Source: Bisporella sp. PMI_857
Taxonomy: Eukaryota; Ascomycota; Leotiomycetes; Helotiales; Helotiaceae
NCBI GenBank assembly: GCA_021307315.1
Contig: JAJSPD010000001.1
Span: 620,001-684,000 of the forward strand
Direction: 5' to 3'
Length of the DNA: 64,000 nucleotides
Shown piece after piece: positions 37,805 to 49,960 of this stretch; within the stretch, counting starts at the first letter, position 1; every line of letters begins with the position of its first letter. Both the position numbers and the translations under genes were made by a program. Below the pieces are notes generated by a model, which saw nothing but the letters and a program-made list of their open reading frames with translations, had not been told where the DNA came from and made no database searches.

Positions 37805-39165
37805 CTAGAAACTCCCAACCCATGCATTATAGTTTGCACATCCGCCATCCGCATTTATCGCACTCCCGATGCCTCCAATTGATGGACCTTCTCCATTCTT
37901 TACCACGGCACCATTTCTCACCACGCTAAAAGTTACGGTCCCCTCTCTTCCTCCAAATGGCAAGCTCCAGTGATTGATACCAGCCGATCCGCTGAAGCTT
38001 ACGGCAGCGGAAGCACCAATCTTCACCTGAACGGTGGCATCGCCCGTTAGCAACGCTGAGAAAAACACACCGTCCTGAAGGATCTCGGCGGGTGAATATT
38101 CTTGCTGCTGTTGGTCTGCCGAGTTGCCTGTCACGCCACATGTGGATCCAGAGGCAGCAGGTGCGCGACGGTACCAGTATTGCATATGGTCCGAGTCGAT
38201 GGTATATTGGACACCTTTATATCTGGCGATATAGTAGGGCAGGAATGATGCCCAACCGACATGGTCATTACCGACACCTGGTATATATGCTTTTGAGGCC
38301 GAGGGGACTTCATCCATGGAGTGGACTGGGCCAACATATGACGCTTCACCAAAGTCGTTCCATGTCACAATCCTGCTTTCGTTAATATGCAGAACCAAAG
38401 ATCAGGGGAAGGAGATATGTACTGCACGAATTCGGGCTGCAGCTCCAACGTCTGCGCCCACCGATCTGCCCACAAGTCGTCTCCCCTCCAGACCCAAGCT
38501 TTTGGAGAGCTATGAAAGAACCACGGAGAGACACCCATCATGTACGCCTTGCCGTCAATTGCTGCTATCCATTTTTTATCTTTTTCAGTGGTGCTATTCT
38601 GTGGCCCATCAGGCCACATATCCCAACTGAAAAATCCTTCAATATTGGCCAAGCTTGCACCAATATTGCCCGGGCCAAGGCTCGTCCAATCTGGCACAAA
38701 GAATATGCTCCCAACTGCTGAGCGGATGATTCCTCCAGGCGCCCAATCGCCGATGTTATTGATTCCCTCAAAAGTGGAGGCCAGCGGCGCGCCATCGACC
38801 TTGTAGTATGCGCTGGAGTCTTTATACTTGTTCAGATAACCGGCAACACTCAAATCTCCGGTTGCTGGCCATGGTTGGCCACCACCTAGATAGTCAAATG
38901 CAAACCACAACTTGTAGTCTGCAGCTTCGGCAGCAGCAAAGGCATTGGCGACCTGAATTGGGATATTTCCATCTGGGTAAGCAATATTGAGCACGAAGGC
39001 ATCAATTCCGAAGCTTTTTGCGAGAGAGATATCAGTGGTCCATAAATCGACCGTGTGCGATGCTGTGTTGCCCACCACTATATGAGCAAAGACAGCTTTA
39101 GCCTCCACAATAGATGCTGATATATAGAGGTTCAAGAGCGCTAGGAACAGTATGAAGAACGACAT
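37805..39165 (-). CDS. Secreted alpha-1,3-glucanase (mutanase), GH71
   Basis: Hydrolyses alpha-1,3-glucan of the fungal wall, used in wall remodelling or attack on other fungi. Exons 39165-38423 and 38372-37805 (minus strand) give 436 residues. A signal peptide MSFFILFLALLNLYISASIVEA starts the protein. GH71 landmarks are VFAHIVVGNT, FVLNIAYPDG, LWFAFDYLGGG, EGFFSWDMWPDG and, rebuilt exactly at the junction, QIVTWNDFGEASYVGP. The C terminus is a small beta-rich region without a separate carbohydrate-binding module; it ends at the normal length of the short GH71 class. No GPI signal, so a freely secreted enzyme is expected. Confidence 0.92.
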
Positions 39166-40895
39166 TTCGATGGAGGCTCTGCTACTGAGCCTGAAGACCA
39201 GCGTCTGGGAGTGAACTCATATTTGAACAGTCTTGATCGACCGTTACACCCGCCGCTCCATAAAACACAGATATTTCCAGGGTCGGTGATCTATAAACAG
39301 AGATATTTGCTCGAAGATCGTGAGGCGAAGTGCCGCACGAGGTCTAGTCTAAATGAAAGTTTGCGCGATGTATGTCGGTATGTGGCACAGGAGGGGAATG
39401 CTCATGCCCCTGAGTGAAGCGAGCCAATCACGGAAGTTGGCGGCCCCGCGGTATATCCTCAGTTCCTGAAATTTGTGCGCACCATTCAAGAGGTTTTGAT
39501 GGCTCGTATTCCTTGTGCATTTCTGGATCCGGCCGGAGGCCAGAGGTACAGCGAAGGGAGTCAATGAGTGAGTAATCAACCCCCACCTGAATCCTTACAG
39601 GAATAATCGACGCTCGCCGTCGGCCCAACTCTACAAGTAGCTTTCCACCCCCAAACTCGACTCCTTATCCCGCTTCACAAACGCCAAGATAAAATATATG
39701 CGTTCCTCCGCCACAAACGAGCCTTAATCCAAAGATTTGCGCTCGGTAGAGGCCTCGAACTCACTCATTCGTTGCTTCGAAACATGGAGGATGTAAAATG
39801 CGGCGCTGCGGCACGGGCCTCGATGATGACTTTGATACGGGGCGTAAAACGGATAGGTACACTGTTAGTGGATCTAGTGACCAGGAAGGATTGGAAATCT
39901 CTCTGACGAAATTTGTGACATGTTGCGGATGATGAGGTCATGATTCAATTATGACTTTTTAAATGGGGGTCATCTATCATGCCACTTCAGGCATCCTTGA
40001 CACTCTTTTCAACGAGTTCTAGACACGGTAGGTCACTGACTATTAATGCTTCCTTGCTTGCTCAGTCCCCTATTTCAGCGAGGGAAAACATAATTTCGTC
40101 CTGGTAATTGCCGTAGAACCCTATCGTTGTCGACATGTGTTGCTCGGAGTTGTGCTTAGACGCCAGATGGTTGACGCCCTCAACCGCCAAGAGTTCCTTC
40201 AGGGGCTCTCCAGGCTAGACATATCGAGCGATTGACGCCTCTTGCTCTTGAAGACAGCGTGATATGTTCGCCCGGTGGGGTTGGTCACTTTTGGCTTTCA
40301 GGTGAACATCCTGCAAATGGCCGAGACTGCTCAGTACCTTATATCGAGCTCTTTTGTAGCATTCTAGAAGTTTGAAAGCTTACGATGAATGTGCTCTTTT
40401 CATGTCGGTAGTTTTATGTAGTTTTATGTGGTCTGGACAGTGATCAATTCTACCCTAGGGCTGAGAAATAAGGTGTAGGTTTTTGAGACTGCTCTTCCTT
40501 TTCATTTGTTTTATGGTATGCTCGTTAATGTTATTTAACTGTGAAACAATTTTATGACCTTACCATTTACTTAGCAAATGTTGATATCACGAGGTAATAA
40601 GCAAATATGAAGTCAATGATTGTGTTGTTATTGTGTGGTGGTTGGTTACTAGAGACTATCGCTTCAATACCAAGGCACATCCCTTCCATGATAGGCCCTC
40701 TTATTCCTAATTGGGCTATCTAACTGACCTTATGACTAATCAAGAGCTTCCATTTCCCTTAAGCTCTTTTGGGTGGATCTACCTCCTCGAATGCTTCGGA
40801 TAACAAGAGTAAATTTACTTCTCGCAATATTAAAAGAGTTCAATATTACCAGTTAGGCTAACATTGACCATTTCTTCTCAGCCGGGAAGAGGGGG
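39166..40895. other. 1.7 kb gap between GH71 and the carboxypeptidase
   Basis: Promoter of the GH71 gene and 3' flank of the carboxypeptidase. A two-unit tandem repeat of GTAGTTTTAT lies at about 40409-40429. No coding gene or RNA recognised. Confidence 0.45.
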
Positions 40896-42533
40896 TTACA
40901 GCGAAGCCACTATGCCTTCGAAAGTCTCCTTTACAGTTGGCGATATCTGGCTCGCCGGGAGCTGAAAGCCATAAGTACCGGTATCTCTCAGCTCGTACGT
41001 ATAGGCATATGTCGCGTTCGCAACTCCATGCAAATAGTCAGGAGCAGAGCCTGTGGTGGCGTAGAGTGCACGGCATGAGTTGCCAATAGTGTACGTCGTG
41101 CCAGACACAGCTCTAATTGCAGCCGCTGCTTTCGAAGCGAGGGCGTTGAGAGCTGCATCGTTGGGGGCGACATAGTTGCAATCGTAGCCAAAAGCTGAAT
41201 TTGGTTAGTCCTATATGGCTACTATATACGAATATAAGGGGACATACGCCAAAGGATATATTGACCATAAGAATGAATGTCGATGTATAGATGTATGCCT
41301 TTGGAATCCCGAAGGGAATTTGCATGGGCAATAAGTCCCTTGTTCTCTGGCGCATCTGCGGGTGCAAGGCCTTTGTACGTCTCGGAGCATGGGTTGGTGG
41401 ATGCACCACCAGTGAGTTCCCATTTATAGGACTGACGAATTAGCACTGTACATTTTGATTTCGCATTTAGAAGCCGGAGCTTTAAGAGCCTATCTCAGGA
41501 GCTGAAAATCGCAGGGCAAGTTATCTCGGCTCTCCGAAAAACTTCTGAGCTACGATTCCAATAGAGGGAGGTGTAATTTCACGGGAAGAAGCAGCTTACC
41601 CAGTTGCGGTTGTTGTCGCGCCCAATGCATGTACTTGTGCTAACTGTCTGGCGGTTTTTGCGCCACAAACGATCCGTAGTCTGAGTATAAACAAAGCCTT
41701 TGACCGTAAATGTTAGTATGGCAAATCGAATTCACATGATAGCGGAAGACACACCATCTGGGTTCACAATTGGCACAATATAGAAGTCATACTTATCGAC
41801 CAGTGTTGCAATCGACGGAGTGGTGGCATACTTGGTCAACAAATTCCACGCCACGTACTCTGCTACCTACGGCTCATGTTAGAAAACACCTGGCGAGCTA
41901 TCCATAGATTACGCTTACCAGAGTCGAAATCCACTCTCGGGCATGAACAGTGCCATGCAAAAGAACAGCTGGCTTGGAGCCCTTGCCCCCAGACCCCCAA
42001 ATATGGATGCCTGTGAGGACACGGCCCTGGAAAGAGGTTCCAGTAGTGATGATCTCAGAATTGGAAGGGAAGCCTGCTTGCAAATCTGTCAAGAAGGTGA
42101 GGTGAGTCGCATAAGTATGGTACGCGGTGAACCATGTTTCAGCCGGTACTTGCAAGAGTTAATAAAATGAACTTAAAAAACTTGATCTGGGTAGCATACC
42201 AGCAGCGATCGAAACAAGATCGTCGTCATCTACAAGTTCACCTTCCTCTGCAAGTGCAACACCAACATCATCAATGAAAACCGTGGTCTCAGGCACAAGT
42301 GCTGTGACGGCGTCCACATTCCCCGGTGCGACCACAACGTCGAGGAAATCTGTGTGGCCTGGGTTGAGTATATGGGCGGCAAGCTCAGTAATCCGATCTT
42401 CAATATCGTTGGCATTGGTGGAAAGAGGGACTCTCAATCCCAAGTAGCCAGCATAGTCAACCTTCTGTGGCCGTGGCAAAGCCGCGGCTAGTACCAAAGG
42501 CAGCAAAGCGAATGAGAAAATGGTGTATCTCAT
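40896..42533 (-). CDS. Secreted metallocarboxypeptidase A-type (M14)
   Basis: A zinc exopeptidase made as a zymogen. Six exons on the minus strand: 42533-42200, 42148-41919, 41866-41755, 41697-41600, 41431-41248 and 41194-40896, giving 418 residues. A signal peptide (about 1-17) and an acidic propeptide of about 90 residues precede the peptidase. All active-site elements are present: zinc ligands H180 and E183 in HAREW, the substrate-clamp NRNW (255-258), the third zinc His in HSYGQ (H311) and the catalytic Glu in TYELRD (E387). Exon borders fall between these motifs and each rebuilds family sequence ([15 protein letters not shown]). A role in nutrient acquisition is inferred. A TATA box lies 56-62 bp upstream. 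Confidence 0.93.
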
Positions 42534-43676
42534 GATGGATGTTGCGGATCTGTCAAGTCTAATAATCCAAGGCTGGAATTCTTGAACATTTTATACTTGG
42601 AATATTGTGTGCTTAGAACCTTGGATAGACAATAGTACGCCTCAAGTCTCCAAATCTCCAAAGCAGAAGGTAGAGAGTTATTTTGTGGTAACATATTTTC
42701 CATTTGGCATCACTATGCATTTTGTTGGCGGAATCTGCAAAAAACAAGCATTCCTATGCTGCAGCCCAGACCCTTCAATAGGAAGGTATGCTCTGCATAT
42801 GCAAGAGAACCCGTCCCTAGTGAGCATCTGTTTGGTTGAGGTTAAATATAAATGCCGAAACGGTAGTGGTTCGCCGGCTTTCTGGTGGTCGTGTGAAAGC
42901 ACCACATCACCAGTAAGAAGCACGCAAGACCTGCTTGAGGTCAGCTGACTTGCATTCCCGGTGGCGGCTGAGAAATAGAAGCACCACCAGTAACACTTAG
43001 CTTTTACTGCAATCGAAATATTAAGATTAAATACCCTTTAATTAAGGAAGAAGTAAATTTACTTAGCAAATAGTAAGTTCATATAATTGGTTTACAATTA
43101 AATAAGCATTAACAGTCATATGACAAAAGCGAAAACAATATTAGTCGTTAAATATCAGCTTATTATTCCTTACCTGTAAAGTCTGTTGGTTGATATATCT
43201 GCTACTAGTACAAAATTTCTCTTCTTTTGAACTGAAAACAACCTATAAGGATCCAGAATCGCTTCCCTTGTAAAGCTTCTGTCTATTGTTTGCTAACCTA
43301 TAGGATCCATTACTTCATTTCAGGGGAGAGCACGAGTGAAGTTTTCGATTCCGAAATCGCTGTATCCACAATGGGGCCAAAAGTACCAAATTTACGGGCA
43401 AATTCATGGACAATAGCAAAGCGCGAGATGCATAAAAGTGAATCAAGAGTGACATGGTAGACCGGGAGGGGAAGGCAGTGATGAGTGAAAGCAAAGCTAT
43501 GTGCTCATCTCACAAGCTGATCGATTTCAGACTTTGATATCCGCTAGGAGTAATGATATCAGTTGATAATACTCTCATGATAATCATATTTTTCGCATGC
43601 CCTCTTTCGTAATGCCTATCCCGTTTCAAAACCTACTTTGTTCCACATTTCATGCTCTCCTGGTACCCCATACCCA
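42534..43676. other. Intergenic region with AT-rich core
   Basis: Apart from the carboxypeptidase TATA box, positions 43010-43190 are AT-rich with no ORF. Two CTATA(A)GGATCC-like strings occur at about 43241 and 43301, and a related CTATAGGATCTATT occurs at about 51254. This hints at dispersed decayed fragments; it is weak evidence. Confidence 0.4.
42589..42595 (-). promoter_or_regulatory. TATA box of the carboxypeptidase gene
   Basis: TATAAAA on the minus strand, 56-62 bases before the start codon, a plausible distance for a short 5' UTR. Seen directly; use as promoter is inferred. Confidence 0.45.
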
Positions 43677-46600
43677 CTACAACTGTAAGCGATAGGTCGC
43701 AACCTCAAAAGGCCGCAGGCTAATCTCAATATTGCCATCCTTGAAGGTAATCTCATCCTCGTCATCCTCCAAAATATTCGTCCTAAATACTCTCTTTAGA
43801 TCTAGCGTGGTTTCAATTGTGCCTTTGCTTCTGCCACCTAAACTATCATAGATACGCAGAATGACACTCTTACCCTTCCTAACCTCAAGCTCGCCACGGC
43901 TGACATCTTCGTCGTCCTCGCCTCTCTTCACCACATCGAGAATTAGGGAGGGATTTCCAGTCAGCTTGATGGGGTTTTCGAATGGTTGCGAGTTTGTACC
44001 AGGAATTGATTCAACAAGTTTGATTGGGTTGTTAAAGTTGTATGCTGTGCGGACGGTGGTTGGACCGAGACTTCCTTGGTGAGGAAGGATAGCCCAGCGG
44101 ATGTTGTGACGTCCCATATCTGCATGTGCATCTGGTGCCTTTGGCGCTCGGAGGAGCGAGAGTCGCATGAGGTTGCCGACCGTTGCGAAGCCATATTTGC
44201 TATCGTTCAAGATGGAAACTCCGTAGCCATTCTCTGAAAGGTCTGCAAACTTGTGACAGCATACTTCGAACTTGGCCATATCCCAGCTACCTAGATCAGA
44301 ATATGTTTGTGTAACAACTGGAAGACTTACGTAGTGTTATAATGTGTTGGCCTGCGTATGATACCATATTGTGTCTCATACGAAGCTTCGGTATTCCTGA
44401 TGTCGACAGGGAACTCGACCTTGAGGAATTTCATATCTTCTTGCCATTCAACCTCGCTGTGCACTTCGACATATGATTGCTGTCCTTTAAGCGCGGCAGA
44501 GAGGGTGATGGTAGTCTTCGCCCAACTCTTCTCACTAATTTTAGTGGTAGTCATGACGCTAACTTGGTGATGGTCGCTCTGGACAATCTTGGTTATGCCA
44601 GGGGTAAGTTCTTTCCTCGAGTCAAGATGGAACACTTCGACATCCCAAGCTTGCCAATATAGAGGCTTGTCATCGAACTTTAAACGAATTAGCAAGTAGC
44701 CATTGTCTACATGAAACTGTGGGGATGAAATAGGAATTGATGACACATGCAAGGTACTTGCGATATTTCCGGTTGACACTTACAATAACTAGTTGATTGG
44801 CTTTCCCTCCCTCTGGGATAATTTCTCTTTCTACTTTGCGGTCGTAAAGCGATGTGATCACTCCATCAGCCACCTCTACCTTAAGCTGTTCGTTCTGTAA
44901 TACGAAGACGCCCTTACGAGTCTCCTCGACGGTTACTTCTGGTATCGCCGCAATCTTGAAAGACTTTACACCAATGAGGTTGCCTTCACCACAAGCAATT
45001 CCAGCTTTGGCATTTCCAACAGTAACTACTTCTCGTCTATGCCAAGGCATAGTATTCAGTGCACATATATTCTCCAGGTTGCTCGAACTAGTGGCCTTGC
45101 GAATGTTAAGCAGTTTATACAGATCCTTCAGAATCTTTTCACCGGTGGCAAATACTTCCTCATAGATCTAAGCTTATTAGCATTATAGATAATGTTTGGC
45201 AAAGACTGATATTCTACCTTATCGCTATCATCGTAGCACATTTCAATAGAGCTCCCAGGAAGACAATCGTGGAACTGGCATAGAAGAACATTCTCCCACA
45301 TGCTGTCAATATCCTTCTTTGGATACCTGTAGTCGGATTTGATACTAGAAATCGTAGCCAGTAATTCGACATCTCGAAGTAAAATCTCCGCCTGTCTATT
45401 GTTGCGTTTGTTATTTGCTTGCGTGGTGTAGGTGCCACGATGTAATTCAAAGTAAAGTTCGCCATACCAGGTGACTAGGTCAAGACCATCGGAAACTCTT
45501 TTCTCAAGGCGATCAAAGAAGTCTTCGACCGAGTCGCCCATATGTACTCTGGGTAATAAGCCAACTTTATCACTCATTCCGCGACAGCGGCGAAGCTTTT
45601 CCATATGCTCCCATGTCGGACCCCCGCCTCCGTCACCTTTCCCAAAGACTAATAGCGATGTTTCGTCTTGGTCCATCGACTTGTGCTGAGTTACTGAGCG
45701 TTTAACATCTCCAAAGTTTGCCTCGGCTGTGTAAGTCTCCGCAGGCGCCATATGGCATATAACTTGACTACCATCAAGAGATACCCAATTAAATGTGGTA
45801 TGAGGAAACTTGTTGATGTTGTTCCAGCTGAGCTTCTGCGTAAAAAAACGATCCATGCCCGCCAGGCGACACAATTGTGGAAGTTGACTGGAGTACCCGA
45901 ATGTATCTGGCAACCAGAAAGTCCGACATCGTTGGCCAAAGTTGCTCTCGAAGAGTCTCTGGCCATACAAGAATTGCCGAACTAGAGATTCGCCACTGGG
46001 CAAGTTCGTATCATGCTCCACCCAGCTACCTCCAATAGGCTGAAAAGTACCTTTCTTGACCTTATCCTTGACTCTGTCAAATACATATGGATAGTATTCT
46101 TTGAGCCATTTATATTGCTGGGCTTGAGAAACAGCAAAGCGATGCTCTGGGTAGCGATCCATCAAATCACACTGGTTCGACCAAGATCGAGCGACCTTTC
46201 GCTTGGTCTCTGCAAATGGCCAAAGCCAACATCTAATCAAAGGCGGTCAGTATGGAAAAGTGACGTAGTTTCAAGGATAATTACATACGTATCAATGTGG
46301 CATTGGCCAATACCATAAACAAGAGGCCGTGTTCCTGTTTTGTAGACCTTGTCTGAGCTAACATCTGGGCCTAGGTACTCTTCAGCAATCTTCCGGCCCT
46401 TGATTAGTGACTGCTGATTTCCCAGCTCAAACGCATCAATAATTTGGTTGGCAACCTTCAATGCTTTGTGTTGCTCCCATGAGTCGGTAGGGAATTCTCT
46501 GGCAGCATCACCAATAACCCAAATATCAATATATAATTGCCTTGCCACAACATTGACCGCCACTATATCTGCTTTGCTCAATTGATAATATTTGTTTGGA

Positions 46601-47224
46601 TTTGGTGGCTGGATCGAATCGCCTCCTGGCGCATTCCCAAACATGCCATTACACGCCATTTCAATATAAATGATATGTTCTTTACCATCTCTGAAGCTTT
46701 CTGGCAGAATCCATTCAATACGTTCTCCGCCACCAGTCAGTCCTTGGAGTGGGTTTCCGTCTTCTGTCCAAACCATCCCCTCATTATTGGCATCCCAGTG
46801 TAATTCGAGCAGCTCCTTCTTCAGCAGCTCCTCTGGCACTGTGATCTGCACCCTAAACCAGTGTGTACTCCATGATGGGCCAAACGATTGCCCTACAGAA
46901 GTTTCCTTGAATTCATGACTTGTGGCTTCTTTGAAAGTGGGCCGAGTGAGGTCGGGTGCACTCCACACAGAGAGCTTGACGTGCGGTGATCCAGAGGCAG
47001 AACCCTCACGCATCATACTGCAAAAAGTCAGTTTAGCATGCTTTGGAAGCTGTAAGATAGAGCTCTCACGCCCGTAGATTTTTAGACTCATATTGCCCGC
47101 CTCCATAAAAGCTGGCGATGCGGTCCTTGTAGAGGTTTGGGATCCATTGTCCAACCGGATGAGCCGATAATCTCGGATAGTTAATGCTCGCAGGCTTCGA
47201 AGACAGTGTTGTTTCTCCGCCCAT
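43677..47224 (-). CDS. AMS1: Vacuolar alpha-mannosidase (GH38)
   Basis: Degrades free and N-glycan-derived mannosides in cytosol and vacuole; in yeast it is delivered by the Cvt/autophagy route. Six exons on the minus strand: 47224-47070, 47017-46289, 46232-45218, 45167-44784, 44677-44331 and 44286-43677, giving 1079 residues, the normal Ams1 length. The N terminus ([11 protein letters not shown]) has no signal peptide, as expected. Landmarks are [16 protein letters not shown] rebuilt at the second junction, the nucleophile segment [28 protein letters not shown] and [13 protein letters not shown]. All five introns are phase-consistent. Taking the longest ORF alone would give a false start in the first intron (an apparent MDNGSQTS), so the start at 47224 is preferred. 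Confidence 0.94.
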
Positions 47225-47932
47225 GATTGCGGTGAATTGAGCTGTTCAAAGAGAGAATGACATGCAGAGATGTGGTTCTTTATAAGAGTGGAATGGTTAT
47301 GTAGTTACGTATCCATTCCATGTTACATTGATGTGGATCATGGGGGAAGCTCCAACGGAGCTGTCTCAGGCACTTACAGGGGTCGATACGCGGGGCACAA
47401 GACCCACCGCCAACATCATTTCAAGGACAGGCACGCACCTGCCATCGTTTTTTTACTTCACCCACTTTCACCATACAGTATGCACTCTACAGTAATGTCA
47501 TAACATATCGGCAGATTCTGAAATTCTGTAGCTAGTTGAGCGCTTCTAATTCGGAGAGACTTCTTCAAAGGCGGCATATGATATACTTAATTGCAAGCGC
47601 CCATCAGCAGGTGAGTCTTATCAAGCAGTCGGTGATGCATAAAGAAAATACTTGCTAACATATGACAGCAATATGCAGGTACAACGGGGCAGTTGTTCGG
47701 CATTCGTTAGATGCGTAGGTAGATCCTAATGTCTCAATTGGCGCGAGTGATTCGAATTATACCCCTTTCAAGATCACAAGCATTACACTGCATTGAATCA
47801 TACATGCAGGGAGAGATTATCGACTTAAAGCAACTTTGATTTGATTATTTACGTAACGCTCAACTTTGAGCTCACATATCTATATTATTTTGCTTATTAC
47901 ATCCTTTAAAAAGCCTGACCTTTTTTGCATGA
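47225..47932. other. AMS1 promoter region
   Basis: 700 bases upstream of AMS1 and downstream of the next minus-strand gene. No gene, RNA or repeat recognised. Confidence 0.5.
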
Positions 47933-49210
47933 TCATAGCCACTCTGCAACTCGTCCATCTTGACACTGTAAGCAGTAGTCAAATTTGATAGGTATTTCAA
48001 AAGGCCTTACCTGGACTCTGATCGCTCAAGCCCACAACCACAATCTTGTTCTTCAACTCTTCTCTCCTTTTCTCCTCTGCTGTCTTAATCTTCAAGCTCT
48101 TCTTTGCTCTCACGTACGCTTCCTGAATATGCTCATTTCCATAATGAACAGCTTCGCCTGGAATCCGTGTCATGAAGCTCGATTTTGGTAGAGGTGTGTC
48201 TGGACCATCATACCTTCTTGCAACATTTGAGATTACGTTTAGCTTCGCCCCTGTCTTTCCACCGGATACCCTTCTCATTACGCCGGACAATCGTTTAGCG
48301 AAGTTTCCGTCAGAATTTTCTGACTGGGAATTGTGCCTGGTAAACGGATTGAGGGGGCTACTCGTCTGCGGCTTGCCGCTTGGCCTTCTCCTCACTTGCA
48401 GCTGAGATGGTGGCAACATCGTGCTCGATGAAAGTGTATAGCTTTTTGGCTTAGTTGGGCTTGTGATGGCATCAATGCCCCAGGATATGGACTCTTTTGC
48501 GCTAGCAAGGGTCGAGCCCTTCCGGAAGGGCTTTCAACTTGCTTTGGATTAGATCTTATGGCTAATGGCTCGGGTACTAGGTACTGCGAGTTTGGGCCTG
48601 CCACCCCGATATTTCGTTCAATGCCGGTGGTAGGCTGTGTTCTTGGGTCCGCTAAGAAGTCTTCAATTGTTAGAGACTCTGTTGAAAATGTCCTGCCCAG
48701 TTTTTGTCGTGGGTCGGGGGATCGATCTGCTTCTTTTGCTTTTCTCTGGGGATAGTAGGCATTTATGCTTTGTCCCATAGTGTTATAAGTTGAGGACTTC
48801 AAATGAGTCGTGCCCATTATAGATTGCATGGTACCGTAATCGTTTTGCTGAATTGACTCTGCCTGGTTTTTGGGCTGTGTCTGGCTGCTAGCCTGACTGT
48901 AAACACTCGCAGAGCTTTGTGAAGAGGTATCAGAAGCCTCAAAGCGAATGGGATATTGTGGTAGGGTTCTATCATACGTTGGGTCATGTCCTGTGAGTTG
49001 CAAAATCTTTCTATTTGACCGCGATAGTGGTGGCTTGAGAGCAGGTGGTAATATATTCATATTTCTGATTGATGTTGGGGAATAATTGCTTTTCAGTCCT
49101 GTGTGTGGGTGCATTTCTTGCACATGAGACGACGTTTTCAGTGTCTGTCCATATTCTACCAAAGAAAGTGATCTACTATTTTGTTTGTCATTGTACATTT
49201 TGACGTTCAT
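47933..49210 (-). CDS. Conserved fungal protein, unknown function
   Basis: Three exons on the minus strand: 49210 to about 48585, about 48501-48011 and 47958-47933, giving about 380 residues. The N-terminal half is disordered (Ser/Gln-rich, DTSSQSSASVYSQASS) with a short motif KPPLSRSNRKILQLTGHDP. The C-terminal half has basic Ser-rich stretches, a charged helix (AYVRAKKSLKIKTAEEKRR) and the terminal signature KIVVVGLSDQSPDGRVAEWL, rebuilt by the last tiny exon (acceptor at GTCAAG). I recognise the terminal signature as common in filamentous-fungal proteins but know no function. The middle intron is uncertain: 48577-48531 with a different donor and acceptor also keeps phase and would retain RKGSTLASAKES. 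No signal peptide or membrane helix. Confidence 0.7.
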
Positions 49211-49960
49211 ATACGACGTTCTTGTGGGCTCATAGGCAATTCTCTTGTTCTGTATCTGAAGACCGAAACTGGAGGAGCGAATCGCAGAATAGACTGACTC
49301 GGTGGAAGGATCTTCTCAAAGCCTTGGCCGAACAACGATGGCTAAGGCCCTAAGTACCTCAGCATCACGGGTCTAAATGCTTGCGATTATTTCGCATCCA
49401 TTTTGTCATTAGCGGTGTTTAGCTGCCACTTTATCTTTATGCATGCTTTCAATTCTTGCAAATCCTTGCAAAACGAGGTTCTATTTCCATTGAATGCAGA
49501 GGGTTAAGGCTGGCGCTCATCTATTAATGGAAGAAGTCTTTGTCACTCTGGCATTAACTCGAGTCTATCCCTCGACAAAGGACAACAAAGCGATATGGTT
49601 TGATGTGCTGACAACAACGGTAGGGTCGATCTTTTCGGAACTTTGACCAATGGTGAGATTGGAAAAGCGAGCTCAGTGATACGTGTGCAAGTTTCGTTTG
49701 TCTGATATTTGCTACCAATGAATACTGCCACCTGCATGTGCCGGCTTGACATTCACGCGACAAACGACTCGAGCTCAGCTTAAGCCCAGAACAAAGAACA
49801 TAAGTATGGCGAAATCTTCTTGATAGATACGACTCTTTACAGTAACACTGCTTTCTTTCGAAAATTATCTCCCAATCTCACACTTCCCTCTTCGTTAAGA
49901 GTTAAAGTTCAAAGAAAGAATCAATTATATGTCTAACACCAGGAATATGAAAACGCTTCC
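49211..49960. other. Intergenic region
   Basis: Upstream region of the preceding minus-strand gene. Two overlapping 69-codon minus-strand ORFs at 49543-49763 show no coding character. Nothing else seen. Confidence 0.45.

Noticed and set aside
47070..47154. Start of AMS1 at the apparent MDNGSQTS codon
   Set aside because: It is a TTG in the wrong frame; the first exon from 47224 in the other frame gives the family N terminus and splices in phase.
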